Part shown: positions 39,211-48,086 of the stretch, in pieces
Numbering within the stretch: position 1 is the first letter of the stretch
Layout of the letters: every line of letters starts with the position of its first letter
NCBI GenBank assembly: GCA_041663485.1
Contig: JBAYMO010000002.1
Span: 1-62,982 of the forward strand
Reading direction: 5' to 3'
Source: 02-FULL-45-11b sp041663485
GTDB lineage: Bacteria > Patescibacteriota > Patescibacteriia > Buchananbacterales > UBA6539
DNA length: 62,982 nucleotides
Program-made: the position numbers and the translations under genes
Notes under the pieces: generated by a model
What the model saw: the letters and a program-made list of their open reading frames with translations, nothing else
Databases searched by the model: none
What the model was told of the DNA's origin: nothing

Positions 39211-39840
39211 ATGCCAAAATCACTTGATCCAAAATGTAAAAAATGTCGCCGCGAAGGTGTTAAATTGTTTTTAAAAGGTGAAAAATGCAGCACCGCCAAG
39301 TGCCCAATCATTCGCCGCAATTACCCACCGGGAGCTCATGGCACCAAACGCAAGGGACGTTTAACTGAATATGGCACTCAGCTGCGTGAAAAGCAAAAAG
39401 CCAAAAGAATTTATGGTATTTTTGAGCGACAATTCAGAAATTATTACGAAAAAGCGGTTAACCAGACTGGCGATAGTCAGGAAAATTTACGCCGACTATT
39501 GGAAATGCGCTTCGATAACGTTGTTTATCGCATGGGTTTTGCGAAATCCCGCACTCAGGCCAGACAAATGGTTGGCCATGGCATGTTTTTCGTAAACAAT
39601 AAAAAAGTTAATATTCCGTCATATCAGATGAAACCAAAAGATCAAATTTCTATCAATGAGCATAAGATAAAATCCAAGAATTTCGTTGATTTGGAAAAAA
39701 GTTTAGAGACCAAGGACACTATTTCCTGGATTCATGTTGATCCAAAAAATTTAAGCGCCAAGATCTTAAACGCGCCCAAGGGCGACGAGCTCCAGCAAAC
39801 TTTCAATCCAAGACTAATTATCGAATTTTATTCAAAATAA
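39211..39840 (+). CDS. rpsD: 30S ribosomal protein S4
   Basis: 209 residues from the ATG at 39211; the longer open frame from 39106 overlaps rpsK and is rejected. N-terminal zinc knuckle (C-x2-C ... C-x5-C: CKKCRREGVKLFLKGEKCSTAKC), S4 RNA-binding domain RLLEMRFDNVVYRMGFAKSRTQARQMVGHGMFFVNNKKVNIPSY. S4 starts 30S assembly and in E. coli represses this very operon by binding its leader. Confidence 0.97.
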   Translation: MPKSLDPKCKKCRREGVKLFLKGEKCSTAKCPIIRRNYPPGAHGTKRKGRLTEYGTQLREKQKAKRIYGIFERQFRNYYEKAVNQTGDSQENLRRLLEMRFDNVVYRMGFAKSRTQARQMVGHGMFFVNNKKVNIPSYQMKPKDQISINEHKIKSKNFVDLEKSLETKDTISWIHVDPKNLSAKILNAPKGDELQQTFNPRLIIEFYSK

Positions 39841-39871
39841 TTAACCCGATCTTTTTGGGAGGAAAAACTCT

Positions 39872-40708
39872 ATGGAAAACATTCCTTTACCATCAAAAAT
39901 TGAATTTTTAGACGGCCAAAAAGCCAACGAAGCCGTGCTTAGCATTCAACCGTGCCATCCTGGTTATGGTATTACGCTTGGTAATGCCTTGCGACGCGTT
40001 TTAATGTCATCCTTACCTGGAGCGGCCGTTACTGGTTTTAAAATTAAAGGGGTTAACCATGAATTTTCCGCCATACCCAACGTTAAAGAAGATATCGTGG
40101 AAGTTTCATTAAATCTAAAGCAACTGCGACTGAAAGTTTTTACGGACGAACCCGTCAGATTGGAATTAAAAGCCAAGGGCGAAAAAAAAGTTACCGCTAA
40201 GGATATTAAAAAATCCAGTGACGTAGAAATTGTTAATCCGGATTTATTGATTGCCACCTTAACCAGCGATTCCGCAGAATTGGATATGGAAATTATTGTC
40301 ACTCGCGGCCGCGGTTATGTCGCGACGGAATCACGCGAAAAAGAAAACGCGGAAGTTGATCTGGTCATAATCGACTCAATTTTTACCCCCATGAGAAATG
40401 TTGGTATTCATGTCGAGAATGTCAGAGTCGGGCAGTTTACTAACTATGAAAATTTACTACTGACTATTGAAACCGATGGTTCAATTACGCCCAAAGAAGC
40501 AGTGGAGCAATCAACGGCCGTTTTAATTGAACATTTTAATTTTATTGCGGATAACGTCGCTTCAACCAAAAAAGCCGAAAAAGCTAAAGTTGAAGAGAAA
40601 GAAGCTGAAGAAGATGAGGATGAGGATGAAGAAGTAGAGGACGAAGACAATGAAAAGAAAGAAAAAAAGGAAAAGAAGGCTAAAAAACCTAAAAAAGAGA
40701 AGAAATAA
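39872..40708 (+). CDS. rpoA: RNA polymerase alpha subunit, C-terminal domain missing
   Basis: 278 residues. The N-terminal assembly domain is complete (LSIQPCHPGYGITLGNALRRVLMSSLPGAAVTGFKIKGVNHEFS, GYVATESREKENAEVDLVIIDSIFTPMRNVGIHVENVRVGQFTNYENLLLTIETDGSITPKEA). After about residue 232 the linker and helix-hairpin-helix alpha-CTD of other bacteria are replaced by some 45 residues of Glu/Asp then Lys (EEDEDEDEEVEDEDNEKKEKKEKKAKK). Thus DNA UP-element contact and most activator contact through alpha are not possible. Strong ribosome site GGGAGG ten bases before the ATG. Confidence 0.96.
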   Translation: MENIPLPSKIEFLDGQKANEAVLSIQPCHPGYGITLGNALRRVLMSSLPGAAVTGFKIKGVNHEFSAIPNVKEDIVEVSLNLKQLRLKVFTDEPVRLELKAKGEKKVTAKDIKKSSDVEIVNPDLLIATLTSDSAELDMEIIVTRGRGYVATESREKENAEVDLVIIDSIFTPMRNVGIHVENVRVGQFTNYENLLLTIETDGSITPKEAVEQSTAVLIEHFNFIADNVASTKKAEKAKVEEKEAEEDEDEDEEVEDEDNEKKEKKEKKAKKPKKEKK

Positions 40709-40726
40709 TTTTGGATAAAGATAATT

Positions 40727-41077
40727 ATGAGACACCGCAAAAAAGGAAAAATTCTAGATCGTAAAAAAGCACCGCGTGAAGCCATGCTTAGAAACATGGT
40801 TACCAGTATTTTGTTTTATGAAAAAATCAAAACCACTAAAGCCAAGGCTAAAGCGGTTAAACCGATGGTAGAAAAAATCATTACTATTTCAAAGAAGAAT
40901 GATTTAACTTCTCGCCGCAAGCTTTTGGAAGTTTTATATCATAAAAAAGCCGTGACTAAAGCCTTAGAAGTTATTGGTCCGCGCTATAAGGATCGAAAGG
41001 GCGGTTATACCAGAATTATTAACTTAGGCCTGCGTAAAGGTGATGGCGCGGAAATGGTTCAACTTGAATTAGTTTAA
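40727..41077 (+). CDS. rplQ: 50S ribosomal protein L17
   Basis: 116 residues: MRHRKKGKILDRKKAPREAMLRNMVTSILFYEKIKTTKAKAKAVKPMVEKIIT and the end RYKDRKGGYTRIINLGLRKGDGAEMVQLELV are standard L17. It lines the peptide exit tunnel. Follows rpoA as in most bacteria. Confidence 0.97.
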   Translation: MRHRKKGKILDRKKAPREAMLRNMVTSILFYEKIKTTKAKAKAVKPMVEKIITISKKNDLTSRRKLLEVLYHKKAVTKALEVIGPRYKDRKGGYTRIINLGLRKGDGAEMVQLELV

Positions 41078-41091
41078 ATTTAATTATCGAT

Positions 41092-41493
41092 ATGGATAAA
41101 AAGATTGTAAAAAAAGTTAAAAAAGTTTCAAAAAAGCCGATCATTAATCGAGCGGTTATAAAAATTGACGCGACCGACCAGGTTTTAGGTCGTTTGGCTT
41201 GCAATATCGCTAAGAGATTAATGGGTAAAGATAAGGCTACTTACCAATATCATATCGATAATGGTGATATTATTTATGTTACTAACGTTACTAAGTTGAA
41301 ATTTTCTGGTAAAAAATTTGATCAAAAGGTTTATTATCATTACTCAGGTTATCCGGGCGGCTTAATTGAGACTCCCATGAAAAGATTATACGCCAAAGAT
41401 CCGGCAAAAATTTTACACTTTGCTGTTTGGAATATGTTACCCAAGAATAAATTACGGGCTCAAATGATTAAACGTTTAAAAATTTCTAAGTAA
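41092..41493 (+). CDS. rplM: 50S ribosomal protein L13
   Basis: 133 residues; the core DATDQVLGRLACNIAKRLMGKDKATYQYHIDNGDIIYVTNVTKLKFSGKKF and the HYSGYPGGL motif identify L13. A Lys-rich N-terminal extension of about 20 residues. Adjacent to rpsI, its near-universal partner. Confidence 0.96.
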   Translation: MDKKIVKKVKKVSKKPIINRAVIKIDATDQVLGRLACNIAKRLMGKDKATYQYHIDNGDIIYVTNVTKLKFSGKKFDQKVYYHYSGYPGGLIETPMKRLYAKDPAKILHFAVWNMLPKNKLRAQMIKRLKISK

Positions 41494-41495
41494 AT

Positions 41496-41942
41496 ATGGT
41501 TAAAGCTGAGAAAAAAGTTAAAGAACCAATTGTGGAAAAAAAGCGTGTTAGACACAGCTACTTGTTTGCTGTTGGCCGACGCAAAAAATCGATTGCTCGG
41601 GTTCGTTTAATTAAAAGTGGCGAAGGCAAAATTACGGTCAATGACAAAGATTATGATAAATATTTCCCAACTTTTGAATTAGCCGAGAATTTACGTCAAC
41701 CGCTTGAAGCCGTAGGCAAGCAAAAAGACTTTAATTTTTCCATTAAAGTTGCCGGCGGTGGCGCCAGAGGTCAAGCTGAAGCCGCTCGACACGGCATCGC
41801 CAGAGCTTTATTGATTTTTGATAAGGATTTAAAACCAACCCTTAAGCCGCTAGGATACTTAAAACGCGATCCAAGAAGAAAAGAAAGAAAGAAACCGGGT
41901 TTGAAAAAAGCCAGACGCGGACCACAGTGGGCAAAACGGTAA
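41496..41942 (+). CDS. rpsI: 30S ribosomal protein S9
   Basis: 148 residues: YLFAVGRRKKSIARVRLIKSGEGKITVNDKDYDKYFP, GGGARGQAEAARHGIARALL and the basic end DPRRKERKKPGLKKARRGPQWAKR, whose last Arg reaches the P-site tRNA (here Lys-Arg). N-terminal Lys/Glu extension of about 22 residues. Last gene of the operon. Confidence 0.97.
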   Translation: MVKAEKKVKEPIVEKKRVRHSYLFAVGRRKKSIARVRLIKSGEGKITVNDKDYDKYFPTFELAENLRQPLEAVGKQKDFNFSIKVAGGGARGQAEAARHGIARALLIFDKDLKPTLKPLGYLKRDPRRKERKKPGLKKARRGPQWAKR

Positions 41943-41960
41943 ACACAACGTCTTATATAA

Positions 41961-41990
41961 AAAACACCTTGTTAATTCAAGGTGTTTTTG
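41961..41990 (+). terminator. Terminator of the ribosomal-protein operon
   Basis: AAAACACCTTG pairs perfectly with CAAGGTGTTTT around TTAATT. Confidence 0.9.
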
Positions 41991-42038
41991 TTAATTGATA
42001 AAAGTTCCTAGATATGAGAAAATTAAGGCATAATTATT

Positions 42039-42044
42039 TATAAT
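42039..42044 (+). promoter_or_regulatory. -10 box of a leaderless gene
   Basis: TATAAT, then six bases and the ATG at 42051. No good -35 is seen 17 bases upstream. Confidence 0.5.
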
Positions 42045-42050
42045 AAAATT

Positions 42051-42320
42051 ATGGCTAAACTTCATTTTACCGCTGATGAGGCTAAATCAATCGGCGAACA
42101 ACTAGGCGTTAACTGGTCTTTATTTGACGTTGAACAGTTTAGAATGGGTATGGATGTAGAATTAGAACATGGCACAGTAGATCCCAATACTAACGTCTCA
42201 AATGACGATCCCTTAATTACCGGCAAAATCACTTTGGCTCACTTGAACGAACTGAGAGATTATTACACTCGGTTAGCTCAAATGGAAATAGAAGGTGAGG
42301 CGTATTGGGAAAATAAATAA
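42051..42320 (+). CDS. DUF5661 family protein
   Basis: 89 residues with the DUF5661 pattern: LHFTADEAKSIGEQLGVNWSLFDVEQFRMGMDVELEHGTVDP, DDPLITGKITLAHLNELRDYYTRLAQMEIEGE. All-helical, acidic, no signal. Such proteins occur in CPR and phages; function unknown. Predicted leaderless; the next gene begins 15 bases after the stop. Confidence 0.75.
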   Translation: MAKLHFTADEAKSIGEQLGVNWSLFDVEQFRMGMDVELEHGTVDPNTNVSNDDPLITGKITLAHLNELRDYYTRLAQMEIEGEAYWENK

Positions 42321-42335
42321 TAATATTTGCGTAAA

Positions 42336-44078
42336 ATGAAAAAATTAATTTTATTTTTTTCAATTTTTGGATTATTGATTGCCGGACCAGCTTTGGCGCA
42401 AGAAAAAATCGATAATTACTCCGTCCAAATTAAGATTAACCAGGATGCCAGCCTAGATATTCAAGAAAATATCAGCTACAATTTTGGCGATCAAGAACGG
42501 CATGGAATTTATCGCGATATACCGATTAGCTACCGCAACTCTTTTGGTAATTTTAATTTAAAAATCAGTGCTATTTCCGTCGTTAATGAAGCCGGCCAGG
42601 CCTACAATTTTACTATTAACAACAAGGGTTCGGATAAATCTATAAAAATTGGAGACGCTGACAAATTGGTTTCTGGAATTAAAACCTATATTATTAAATA
42701 CAAAATTAACCGAGCCATAAATTATTTTGATGATCACGATGAAATTTATTGGAATGCGATCGGCGGTCAATGGCAGATTCCTATTGATCAGGCGAAAGTT
42801 GATGTTATTTTTGATTCAAATTTTGACAAAAATTTATTGCAGACAAAATGTTATTTTGGCGTTTCAAATTCCCAAACACCGTGCGACGTGGCTGGAATTT
42901 CAGATGATAAAAATCCTGGCGCCTATTTTTCACAAACCAAAATTAATCCAGGGGATTATTTAACTATCGTCGTCGGTTTTCCAAAAAATATCGTCAGCCA
43001 GCCCAGCTGGCAGCAAAATTTTATTGAAGCGATTCAAGACAATATAATCTTATTTTTGCCAATCGGGGTTTTTATTATAGTATTTATTGTTTGGTATAAA
43101 AAAGGGCGCGACCCTAAAGGCCGGGGAACAATCATTACTCAGTTTGACGTGCCGGACAATTTAACCCCGGCTGAAGTCGGCTTAATTGTCGACGGACGAT
43201 TGAGTAATTTTGATATTTCATCAGAAATAATTTATCTGGCGACTCAGGACTACATCAAAATTCATCAGATTCCTGACAAAAGCATCCTTGATAAATTCAG
43301 CAAAACTGATAATTACATTCTAGAAAAAATTGATAAGCCAGAAAATTTCAATAATGAGTTTGACGGAAAAATTCTAAGCAGCCTTTTTTCTGCTTCATAT
43401 CTAAAAGAGCATGAAATTGATGGCCAAATAGTTAAGGGCACAAAGCTTTCCAGTTTTAAAGAAGAGTTTGCCAAAGACTTGAAAGAAATCAAAAAAACTA
43501 TTTTTGCGGCGGTAACTGAAAAAGGTTATTTTGCCAGCAATCCCAATACCACTAGAGGGGTCTATGTTGGCCTGGGTGTTGTTGTAATTTTTTTCTCATT
43601 TGTTTTTGGTGGAGCTTTTGGCGTATCGAGCGTAATCAGTTTGGGACTATGTGGTATAATAATTCTGCTTTTTGGTATAATAATGCCGAAAATGACGCAA
43701 AAAGGCGTTTTGACCAAAGAGTATATTTTAGGCTTGAAAAACTACTTAAACGTTGCAGAAAAAGATCGGTTAAATTTTCATAATGCCCCCGAGAAAAAGC
43801 CCGAAACATTTGAGAAGCTTTTGCCGTTTGCTATGGCCTTAAATGTTGAGAAGCAATGGGCTAAACAGTTTGAGGATATTTACAAGCAAAATCCTGATTG
43901 GTATGTTAACAGCACCAATCAAACCTTCAATGCAATAATTTTTTCCAATAATCTCAGGGCGTTTAGCACTGCCACCAACTCCATGTTTCAATCGACAAGC
44001 CAAGCGGCCAGCGGCGGTAGTGGCTTTAGCGGCGGCGGTGGAGGGGGATTCGGCGGTGGTGGCGGTGGTAGTTGGTAA
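42336..44078 (+). CDS. DUF2207 membrane protein
   Basis: 580 residues from the ATG at 42336. Signal peptide (1-22, ending ALA), then the DUF2207 extracytoplasmic domain (YSVQIKINQDASLDIQENISYNFGDQERHGIYRDIPI), a helix near 235-255, a cytoplasmic domain, and a double helix near 410-450. The end is a Gly-rich tail (GGSGFSGGGGGGFGGGGGGSW) typical of DUF2207 proteins. Function unknown, common in CPR and Gram-positives. Confidence 0.85.
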   Translation: MKKLILFFSIFGLLIAGPALAQEKIDNYSVQIKINQDASLDIQENISYNFGDQERHGIYRDIPISYRNSFGNFNLKISAISVVNEAGQAYNFTINNKGSDKSIKIGDADKLVSGIKTYIIKYKINRAINYFDDHDEIYWNAIGGQWQIPIDQAKVDVIFDSNFDKNLLQTKCYFGVSNSQTPCDVAGISDDKNPGAYFSQTKINPGDYLTIVVGFPKNIVSQPSWQQNFIEAIQDNIILFLPIGVFIIVFIVWYKKGRDPKGRGTIITQFDVPDNLTPAEVGLIVDGRLSNFDISSEIIYLATQDYIKIHQIPDKSILDKFSKTDNYILEKIDKPENFNNEFDGKILSSLFSASYLKEHEIDGQIVKGTKLSSFKEEFAKDLKEIKKTIFAAVTEKGYFASNPNTTRGVYVGLGVVVIFFSFVFGGAFGVSSVISLGLCGIIILLFGIIMPKMTQKGVLTKEYILGLKNYLNVAEKDRLNFHNAPEKKPETFEKLLPFAMALNVEKQWAKQFEDIYKQNPDWYVNSTNQTFNAIIFSNNLRAFSTATNSMFQSTSQAASGGSGFSGGGGGGFGGGGGGSW

Positions 44079-44120
44079 ATATTCAAATACAAATAAAGCC
44101 CCAGCGTTTGGGGTTTTATC

Positions 44121-44149
44121 TTGACTTTGTAATAAAAATATACTAATAT
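44121..44149 (+). promoter_or_regulatory. Promoter of the 39-residue membrane-peptide cistron
   Basis: TTGACT (44121-44126), 17-base spacer, TAATAT (44144-44149). The leader holds the hairpin TGCGC/GCGCA (44172-44184) directly before AAGGAGG. Confidence 0.75.
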
Positions 44150-44195
44150 TATCAATCAACATGGTTTTTAATGCGCTTAGCGCAAGGAGGTTCCC

Positions 44196-44315
44196 ATGCA
44201 AAAGATTGCTTTCGACAATTCGTGGTCAGTTGGCGCTCTTATCATCGCCGCCATCAGCAGCCTCGCCAGTCTGCTGGCCTTGCTCTGGCAAGAGTTGGGG
44301 GTACGACTGTACTAA
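44196..44315 (+). CDS. 39-residue single-helix membrane peptide
   Basis: ATG at 44196, AAGGAGG six bases upstream, stop TAA at 44313. One membrane helix (about 12-31: VGALIIAAISSLASLLALLW with small changes) flanked by MQKIAFDNSWS and a short tail QELGVRLY. Not recognised; the shape recalls small regulatory membrane peptides or type I toxins, but no antisense RNA is evident. Own promoter and a very strong terminator; G/C-ending codons (ATC, GCC, CTC, CTG) unlike neighbouring genes. Two longer frames in the other plus-strand phases overlap it but lack ribosome sites. Confidence 0.7.
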   Translation: MQKIAFDNSWSVGALIIAAISSLASLLALLWQELGVRLY

Positions 44316-44336
44316 ACCAACGCCACGCAACATTGC

Positions 44337-44382
44337 CCCCGAAATCGGCCGAGAATTATTTGGCCGATTTCGGGGGTTTTTC
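44337..44382. terminator. Strong terminator shared with the 3' end of rlmN
   Basis: A 14-bp perfect stem, CCCCGAAATCGGCC with GGCCGATTTCGGGG, loop of 11 bases, then TTTTT. The right arm also encodes the last residues of RlmN (PPKSAK) on the minus strand, whose stop is in the loop. Confidence 0.95.
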
Positions 44383-45417
44383 TTTAGTGATTAGCTGGCC
44401 ACAAGCAGCGGCAATATCCTGACCCATACTTCTTCTAATGGTGGTTCTGATACCATTTTGAATGAGAAATTCTGAGAACTGCCTAATCTTAATATCCTGG
44501 CTCTTTTTTAATTCCGAAACCGAGATATCATTGCAGGGAATTAAATTTACTTTGACGTGACCGATTTTTTTCAGCAGTCTCAAAAGTTTTTTGGCTTCCA
44601 CTAAAGAATCATTCAAACCTGAAATCATGATATATTCAAAACTTAAAAAATGACGGCGGTTGCCATATTTTTTTAAATAATTTCTTGACCAATCAATCAA
44701 ATCCTGAAAATAATTTGTAGGGGTCGAGGGAATGATCTTTTTTCTGATTTCATAATCCGACGCATGCAAAGAAATGGCTAAACGAACATTAGGCCAATCT
44801 TTATCTAATAAAACCTTGGCTAGAATCGGAAATAGACCAATCGTGGAAACGGTAATGTGAGTTTCACCCAGACCGGCCATATCAACCAAAAGAGATACGG
44901 CTTTTTTAATATTTTCATAATTAGCCATCGGCTCTCCCATACCCATCACCACGATATTGGTAATAATTTTTTCGGATTTTCTACTATCCGCTAAAAATAT
45001 CTGCCAAAACCGATATTGATCAACTATTTCGTCAACTTCGAGACTGCGGGTCAAACCCATGCGGCCAGTAGCGCAAAAACGACAACCCATGGCGCACCCA
45101 ACCTGCGACGAAATACAGACGGTATATTGATTTCTGGAGTTTTCCATTAAAACAGTTTCGATCAAACTATCATCATTAAGCTTTAGAATCGCTTTGGCGG
45201 TTTGGTCCAAATTGCTCTGTAAAATCTTTACCGCTTGACAGCTAATAAAGTCGATTGACTCTAAAAGCTGCTCTCTCAAAGGTTTTGACAAAAAAGTAAA
45301 GCCATCCCAATCTTTTAATTTTGGCTCAAATAAACCTTTTTGAATTTGTTTAATTCGATAAGTTGGCTCAGAGGGGAATAGCTTCTTAAATTTTTCCTCG
45401 CGATTTTGTATTTTCAT
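44356..45417 (-). CDS. rlmN: 23S rRNA/tRNA adenine-C2 methyltransferase RlmN
   Basis: 353 residues, full length. Radical-SAM cluster C108-x3-C112-x2-C115 (CAMGCRFC), the two mechanistic cysteines C101 (in YTVCISSQVG) and about C339 (AAACGQL), and VVMGMGEPMANYENIKKA. It methylates A2503 of 23S rRNA and A37 of some tRNAs. The gene's end is inside the terminator of the convergent small-peptide unit. Confidence 0.95.
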   Translation of the reverse strand: MKIQNREEKFKKLFPSEPTYRIKQIQKGLFEPKLKDWDGFTFLSKPLREQLLESIDFISCQAVKILQSNLDQTAKAILKLNDDSLIETVLMENSRNQYTVCISSQVGCAMGCRFCATGRMGLTRSLEVDEIVDQYRFWQIFLADSRKSEKIITNIVVMGMGEPMANYENIKKAVSLLVDMAGLGETHITVSTIGLFPILAKVLLDKDWPNVRLAISLHASDYEIRKKIIPSTPTNYFQDLIDWSRNYLKKYGNRRHFLSFEYIMISGLNDSLVEAKKLLRLLKKIGHVKVNLIPCNDISVSELKKSQDIKIRQFSEFLIQNGIRTTIRRSMGQDIAAACGQLITKEKPPKSAK

Positions 45418-45530
45418 TGAATTATTCTAGCATTATTTTAAAAAAACTGAAAATTTCTAGGCATAACGAAAATTTCACAATCAAACCAAAAAAAGGTATA
45501 ATTATGGGATAACAAAATAAAGAAAAAATC

Positions 45531-47609
45531 ATGAGGGGAAGTGCAAAAATTACCACTATACTTTTTGTCATCAGCTGCTTTGTTTTGATATTCTTCGGTG
45601 CTTTAATTTATTTATCTTGGCAAAATAACGCAGGCCAAATCAGCGTTAATACCAATCAGCCCGATACTCCAGAACCGTCTCAAGCCGGCAAAGATTCAAA
45701 AACTGAAAATTCCTTTAATTTGGAAATGGTTAAATTCAACTCAGAACAAGATTTTAAGGACTATCTTAAGTCGACTGAAGGCTTAATGACCGGTTTTGCC
45801 GGTAACTTTGGGCAAAAAAATACCGCTATAGCCACCGACTCGGTTAGCACTCAAAAAGCTTTAATGCCAACTTCTTCGGGCTCAGATGAACAAGCCGGGA
45901 CGGCTGAACGTTTTTCCCAAACCAATATTCAAGTCTCAGGTGTTGATGAGCCCGATATTATAAAAACCGATGGACAGAATATATTTTTTTCACTGGAGCC
46001 GCGTTACGGTATTACAACCGATACGGCCAATTCAATGGAAAAATCAAGATCATTAAGTCAAACTACATCCGTTAGTATTGCGCCTGATATGCCCCAACGA
46101 ATTGTAGACTCATCAGTTAAAATCATCAAAGCCTTTAAGCCGGCTGATTTGAAAGAAATTTCATCAATTAACGAAAATGGTAATCTTTTACTAAATAATA
46201 ATCATTTAATTGTTATTGGCAATAATAAAATTTCAGCCTTTGACGTGTCGCGCGCCAATCAACCAAAAGCTACCTGGCAGCTGCAGCTAGCAAGCAATGC
46301 TTACTTAACCGATTCAAGGCTTTATAATGGGTTAATCTATTTAATAATCAGAAAAAACATTTCTGATTTTTTACCTTGTCCGATTGAAGTGGTGTCTCTA
46401 AACAATAAAAAAATTAGCGTCGCCTGCCAAGACGTTTACCATCCGCAATCTCCAGTAAATATTGATGTAACGTATACGGTTATGGCCATTGATCCGCTCA
46501 ATGGTGAAATAAAAAATCAAACGAGTTTCGTCGGCAGTGCCAGTCATTCATTAACATACATGTCGCAAAATAATATTTACGCTACTTATACTTTTTTTCC
46601 TGATGCGGTTAGTTTTATGTATGATTTTCTTGTCAGCAAATGCCTGGGTCTGGTTCCAGAATCGCTCATTGAAAAATTAGCCAAACTAAAAAGCTACGAA
46701 ATTTCCAGCGCCGCTAAGATGACTGAGTTTAATCAAATTATGGAAAATTTTGAGCGCAGTTTGGATAATGATCAACAGCTTGAACTGGAAACAGAATTAA
46801 CCAATCGCTTGAATCAGTATTTAACCGAACATCAAAGAGAGCTGGAAAAAACCGGCATTGTTAAAATTGGAATCAAAAATTTCAGTATTTTGGCTACTGG
46901 TCAAATACCCGGTGAACCTTTAAATCAATTTTGCCTGGATGAATACAAAAATATTTTACGAATTGCAACCACTATTTCAGGCGGGCTAATGGGTGCTACC
47001 AATCAAAGCGTCAGTGATGTTTATGCTTTGGATGAGAATTTAAAAGAACTTAGCTCGGTCAAAGATTTAGGCAAAGGCGAAAAAATATATTCCGCCAGAT
47101 TTGTTGGCGACCGAGGTTATATTGTTACTTTTCGTCAGACTGACCCATTTTATGTTATTGATTTAACCGATCCAAAAAATTCAAAATTATCAGGTGAATT
47201 AAAAATTCCTGGTTTTTCATCATATCTGCATCCTATTGACCAAAATTTGATTATTGGTATTGGTCAAGAACAATCAAAGGTTAAGATTTCACTTTTTGAT
47301 GTTTCTGATCCAGCTAATCTCCAAGAAAAAGCTAAATACATGGTTAATGAATATTGGACCGAGGTAGCCAACAATCACCACGCTTTTTTACTTGACGATA
47401 AACATCAAATATTTTTCTTGCCCGCCAGCCGAGGTGGTTACATCTTTTCCTATAAAGACGCGGAATTGGAATTAGAAAAAGCCGTTAGTCAGGAATCTGT
47501 GAAACGAGCGGTGTATATAGATGATTATCTATATATTATTTCAGAAAATAAAATTTCTGTTTTCAGTGAAATTACCTGGGAAAAAATTAAAGAACTTAAC
47601 TTAAAATAA
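45531..47609 (+). CDS. Secreted beta-propeller protein (COG4880 type)
   Basis: 692 residues. N-terminal membrane helix (8-30), a linker, then FSQTNIQVSGVDEPDIIKTDGQNIFF, the hallmark of the 'C-terminal beta-propeller' family known from archaea and some bacteria, and repeated blades such as VYALDENLKELSSVKDLGKGEKIYSARFVGDRGYIVTFRQTDPFYVIDLTDP. Extracytoplasmic. Function unknown; propellers bind proteins or sugars. A TATAAT at 45497-45502 gives a leader of about 22 bases. It heads a run of surface-protein genes up to 50804. Confidence 0.82.
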   Translation: MRGSAKITTILFVISCFVLIFFGALIYLSWQNNAGQISVNTNQPDTPEPSQAGKDSKTENSFNLEMVKFNSEQDFKDYLKSTEGLMTGFAGNFGQKNTAIATDSVSTQKALMPTSSGSDEQAGTAERFSQTNIQVSGVDEPDIIKTDGQNIFFSLEPRYGITTDTANSMEKSRSLSQTTSVSIAPDMPQRIVDSSVKIIKAFKPADLKEISSINENGNLLLNNNHLIVIGNNKISAFDVSRANQPKATWQLQLASNAYLTDSRLYNGLIYLIIRKNISDFLPCPIEVVSLNNKKISVACQDVYHPQSPVNIDVTYTVMAIDPLNGEIKNQTSFVGSASHSLTYMSQNNIYATYTFFPDAVSFMYDFLVSKCLGLVPESLIEKLAKLKSYEISSAAKMTEFNQIMENFERSLDNDQQLELETELTNRLNQYLTEHQRELEKTGIVKIGIKNFSILATGQIPGEPLNQFCLDEYKNILRIATTISGGLMGATNQSVSDVYALDENLKELSSVKDLGKGEKIYSARFVGDRGYIVTFRQTDPFYVIDLTDPKNSKLSGELKIPGFSSYLHPIDQNLIIGIGQEQSKVKISLFDVSDPANLQEKAKYMVNEYWTEVANNHHAFLLDDKHQIFFLPASRGGYIFSYKDAELELEKAVSQESVKRAVYIDDYLYIISENKISVFSEITWEKIKELNLK

Positions 47610-47614
47610 AGTAT

Positions 47615-48079
47615 ATGAGAATTAATTTTATTATTATTCCAGCTTTGGCTATTTTGACTTCGGTTCTTGGTAGCCAAATTACTAGTCAGGGGATGAGTTG
47701 GTATAAAATCATTAATCTTCCAAAAATGACACCTCCGGGCAGCATTATTGGTTTAGTTTGGACAATTATATTTATTTTAACCACCGTATCTATTCTGATT
47801 TATTATAATCAAAATAAAAGTCATAAATATTTTTGGCTAGTTATCGGCCTTTTTGTGGTTAATGCTTTTTTAAATGTTGCTTGGAGCTACTTATTTTTCG
47901 GCTGGCATTGGCTATTTTTATCCATCTTCGAAGCCGCGCTGCTGGGATTATCGGTTTTTGTTTTAATAATTTTAATTTGGCCAGTTTCAAAATTATCCGC
48001 CATCTTACTAATACCTTATGCCGCCTGGGTAAGTTTTGCTACTTACTTAACTTTTAATATCTGGCATTTAAATAAATAA
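47615..48079 (+). CDS. tspO: TspO/MBR family membrane protein
   Basis: 154 residues, five membrane helices. Family strings: WYKIINLPKMTPPGSIIGLVWTIIFILTTVSILIYY (the W-x-P-P-x-x-x-F/G-P-x-W region) and NVAWSYLFFGWHWLFLSIFEAALLGLSVF. TspO binds tetrapyrroles and sterol-like ligands. A lone copy here, five bases after the propeller gene; reasons for its presence in a CPR genome are unclear. Confidence 0.9.
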   Translation: MRINFIIIPALAILTSVLGSQITSQGMSWYKIINLPKMTPPGSIIGLVWTIIFILTTVSILIYYNQNKSHKYFWLVIGLFVVNAFLNVAWSYLFFGWHWLFLSIFEAALLGLSVFVLIILIWPVSKLSAILLIPYAAWVSFATYLTFNIWHLNK

Positions 48080-48086
48080 ATTTAAT

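Noticed and set aside
44161..44422. Longer plus-strand ORFs over the 39-residue peptide and terminator
   Set aside because: They read through a 14-bp terminator stem and lack ribosome sites; the 39-codon frame has AAGGAGG at the right distance.
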